Notes under the pieces: generated by a model
Databases searched by the model: none
What the model was told of the DNA's origin: nothing
The model's input: only the letters and a program-made list of their open reading frames with translations
Assembly (NCBI GenBank): GCA_035541995.1
Contig: DATKMG010000563.1
Coordinates: 1 to 5,954, forward strand
Reading direction: 5' to 3'
Source: DATKMG01 sp035541995
GTDB lineage: Bacteria > Acidobacteriota > Terriglobia > Versatilivoradales > Versatilivoraceae
Length of the DNA stretch: 5,954 nt
Shown here: one piece after another, positions 5,351 through 5,954 of the stretch
Numbering within the stretch: position 1 is the first letter of the stretch
Layout of the letters: each line of letters starts with the position of its first letter
Position numbers and translations under genes: made by a program

Positions 5351-5954
5351 ATGTACCAAAACCAAAAGCAATTTCTCATTTTGCTTGTACTCATTCTTGT
5401 GGGCATCGAACTTTCCGCCTCTGAATTCGATAGAGAGAACCGAGCGAGCGTTCTGGACTCGAAAATCGCCTCTTTCAAGGTGGAGAGAGCCGATATGGAA
5501 GAGGCATTAGTAGGAATTCATCAGTTGGTACAATCAAAGCTATTAATTGGATTTGAGAAAATCTCACATCGAGAAGGAGAAAAAGAAAACAATCTATCCC
5601 TTGAGCTTACTAATACGACCGTTACCGATATCCTGTCAGCCCTCTGTAGGTTGGACCCACGCTACACCTACGAGCTGGTAGAAATCGATTTGATTGATGT
5701 TTATCCAGTTGGTGCAAAGCAGGACAAGTCAGACCTGCTGAACCTCCAAATCAAACAAACGAGCATTACTGGCCAAGAGGATTTAAGAAACATCATATAT
5801 AGGCTCCCATCATACGTGTCTGAACTGGGATCATATCTGGAAGAAAAAAGACAAGCCTATAGTGCACGCACCGGTGTCCCGTATACGACATTGGGAGCAG
5901 ACATGCGGGGTAATATGCAACCGGAAGTTAACATTCAACTCTCGAATAAGTCGG
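5351..5954 (+). CDS. Secreted protein with STN/secretin-N-like region (3' end cut by window)
   Basis: The frame is open from the ATG at 5351 to the right edge, giving 201 residues of an incomplete protein. Residues 1-23 form a Sec signal peptide: a short polar and Lys-containing start, then hydrophobic FLILLVLILVGIEL, then a cleavage region at SAS|E. The region 40-120 (ALVGIHQLV, then LSLELTNTTVTDILSALCRLDP, then YELVEIDLIDVYPV) has the strand-helix-strand pattern of STN/secretin short N-domains. In those, a strand is followed by 'n-t-t-v-x-d-i-L-x-a-L' and a strand reading the residue or result. Similar exported proteins with this layout are, as I recall, frequent in Acidobacteriota. Their role is not established; a periplasmic or envelope interaction is the most one can infer. 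The codon use is AT-rich (TTA, AGA, ATA) compared with the genes to the left. It is probably co-transcribed with the small secreted protein gene. Confidence 0.8.
   Translation, partial: MYQNQKQFLILLVLILVGIELSASEFDRENRASVLDSKIASFKVERADMEEALVGIHQLVQSKLLIGFEKISHREGEKENNLSLELTNTTVTDILSALCRLDPRYTYELVEIDLIDVYPVGAKQDKSDLLNLQIKQTSITGQEDLRNIIYRLPSYVSELGSYLEEKRQAYSARTGVPYTTLGADMRGNMQPEVNIQLSNKS

Noticed and set aside
5077..5478. Minus-strand frame of 133 codons opposite the two right-hand genes
   Set aside because: It is polar and basic with no recognisable motif, and it covers the ribosome site and signal peptide of the well-supported gene at 5351.

Overview
The window reads as a stretch of a mid-to-high-GC Gram-negative chromosome. 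Exported Tat/Sec enzymes, a Tat-signal Gfo/Idh/MocA oxidoreductase, PIG-L deacetylases and a secretin-N-domain-like protein together are typical of Acidobacteriota, or possibly a Planctomycetota/Verrucomicrobiota-like lineage. That placement is inferred from gene style; no rRNA or marker gene is present. I found no tRNA, rRNA, CRISPR array, transposase or phage gene.

Layout: (1) 1-814, minus strand: PIG-L/LmbE-type deacetylase without a signal peptide, with its C-terminus cut by the left edge. (2) 815-1083: non-coding, holding an imperfect 30-base inverted repeat (887-916 and 1047-1076) of an AC/AAG-rich motif. (3) 1084-2070, minus strand: a complete PIG-L paralogue with a twin-arginine signal. 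(4) 2071-2287: divergent intergenic region with two interrupted palindromes. (5) 2288-3373, plus strand: Sec-exported alpha/beta hydrolase of the hormone-sensitive-lipase type. (6) 3374-3536: convergent intergenic region with one perfect hairpin. (7) 3537-4874, minus strand: Tat-exported Gfo/Idh/MocA oxidoreductase. (8) 4875-5082: divergent intergenic region with a plausible promoter for the oxidoreductase. (9) 5083-5334 and 5351-end, plus strand: a small cysteine-containing secreted protein and the N-terminal two hundred residues of a secreted STN-like protein, probably co-transcribed and clearly more AT-rich than the rest.

How the genes may work together: the PIG-L enzymes (N-deacetylation of amino sugars or similar amides), the esterase and the sugar-type oxidoreductase could all act on glycans or acylated sugars, three of them outside the cytoplasm. 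This is inference from family membership; the genes sit on both strands and do not form one operon. The right-hand pair looks like an unrelated unit.

I do not see a clearly new defence or mobile system. The most unusual items are the variant active-site motifs shared by the tandem PIG-L paralogues, the inverted repeat between them, and the small secreted protein coupled to the STN-like gene.
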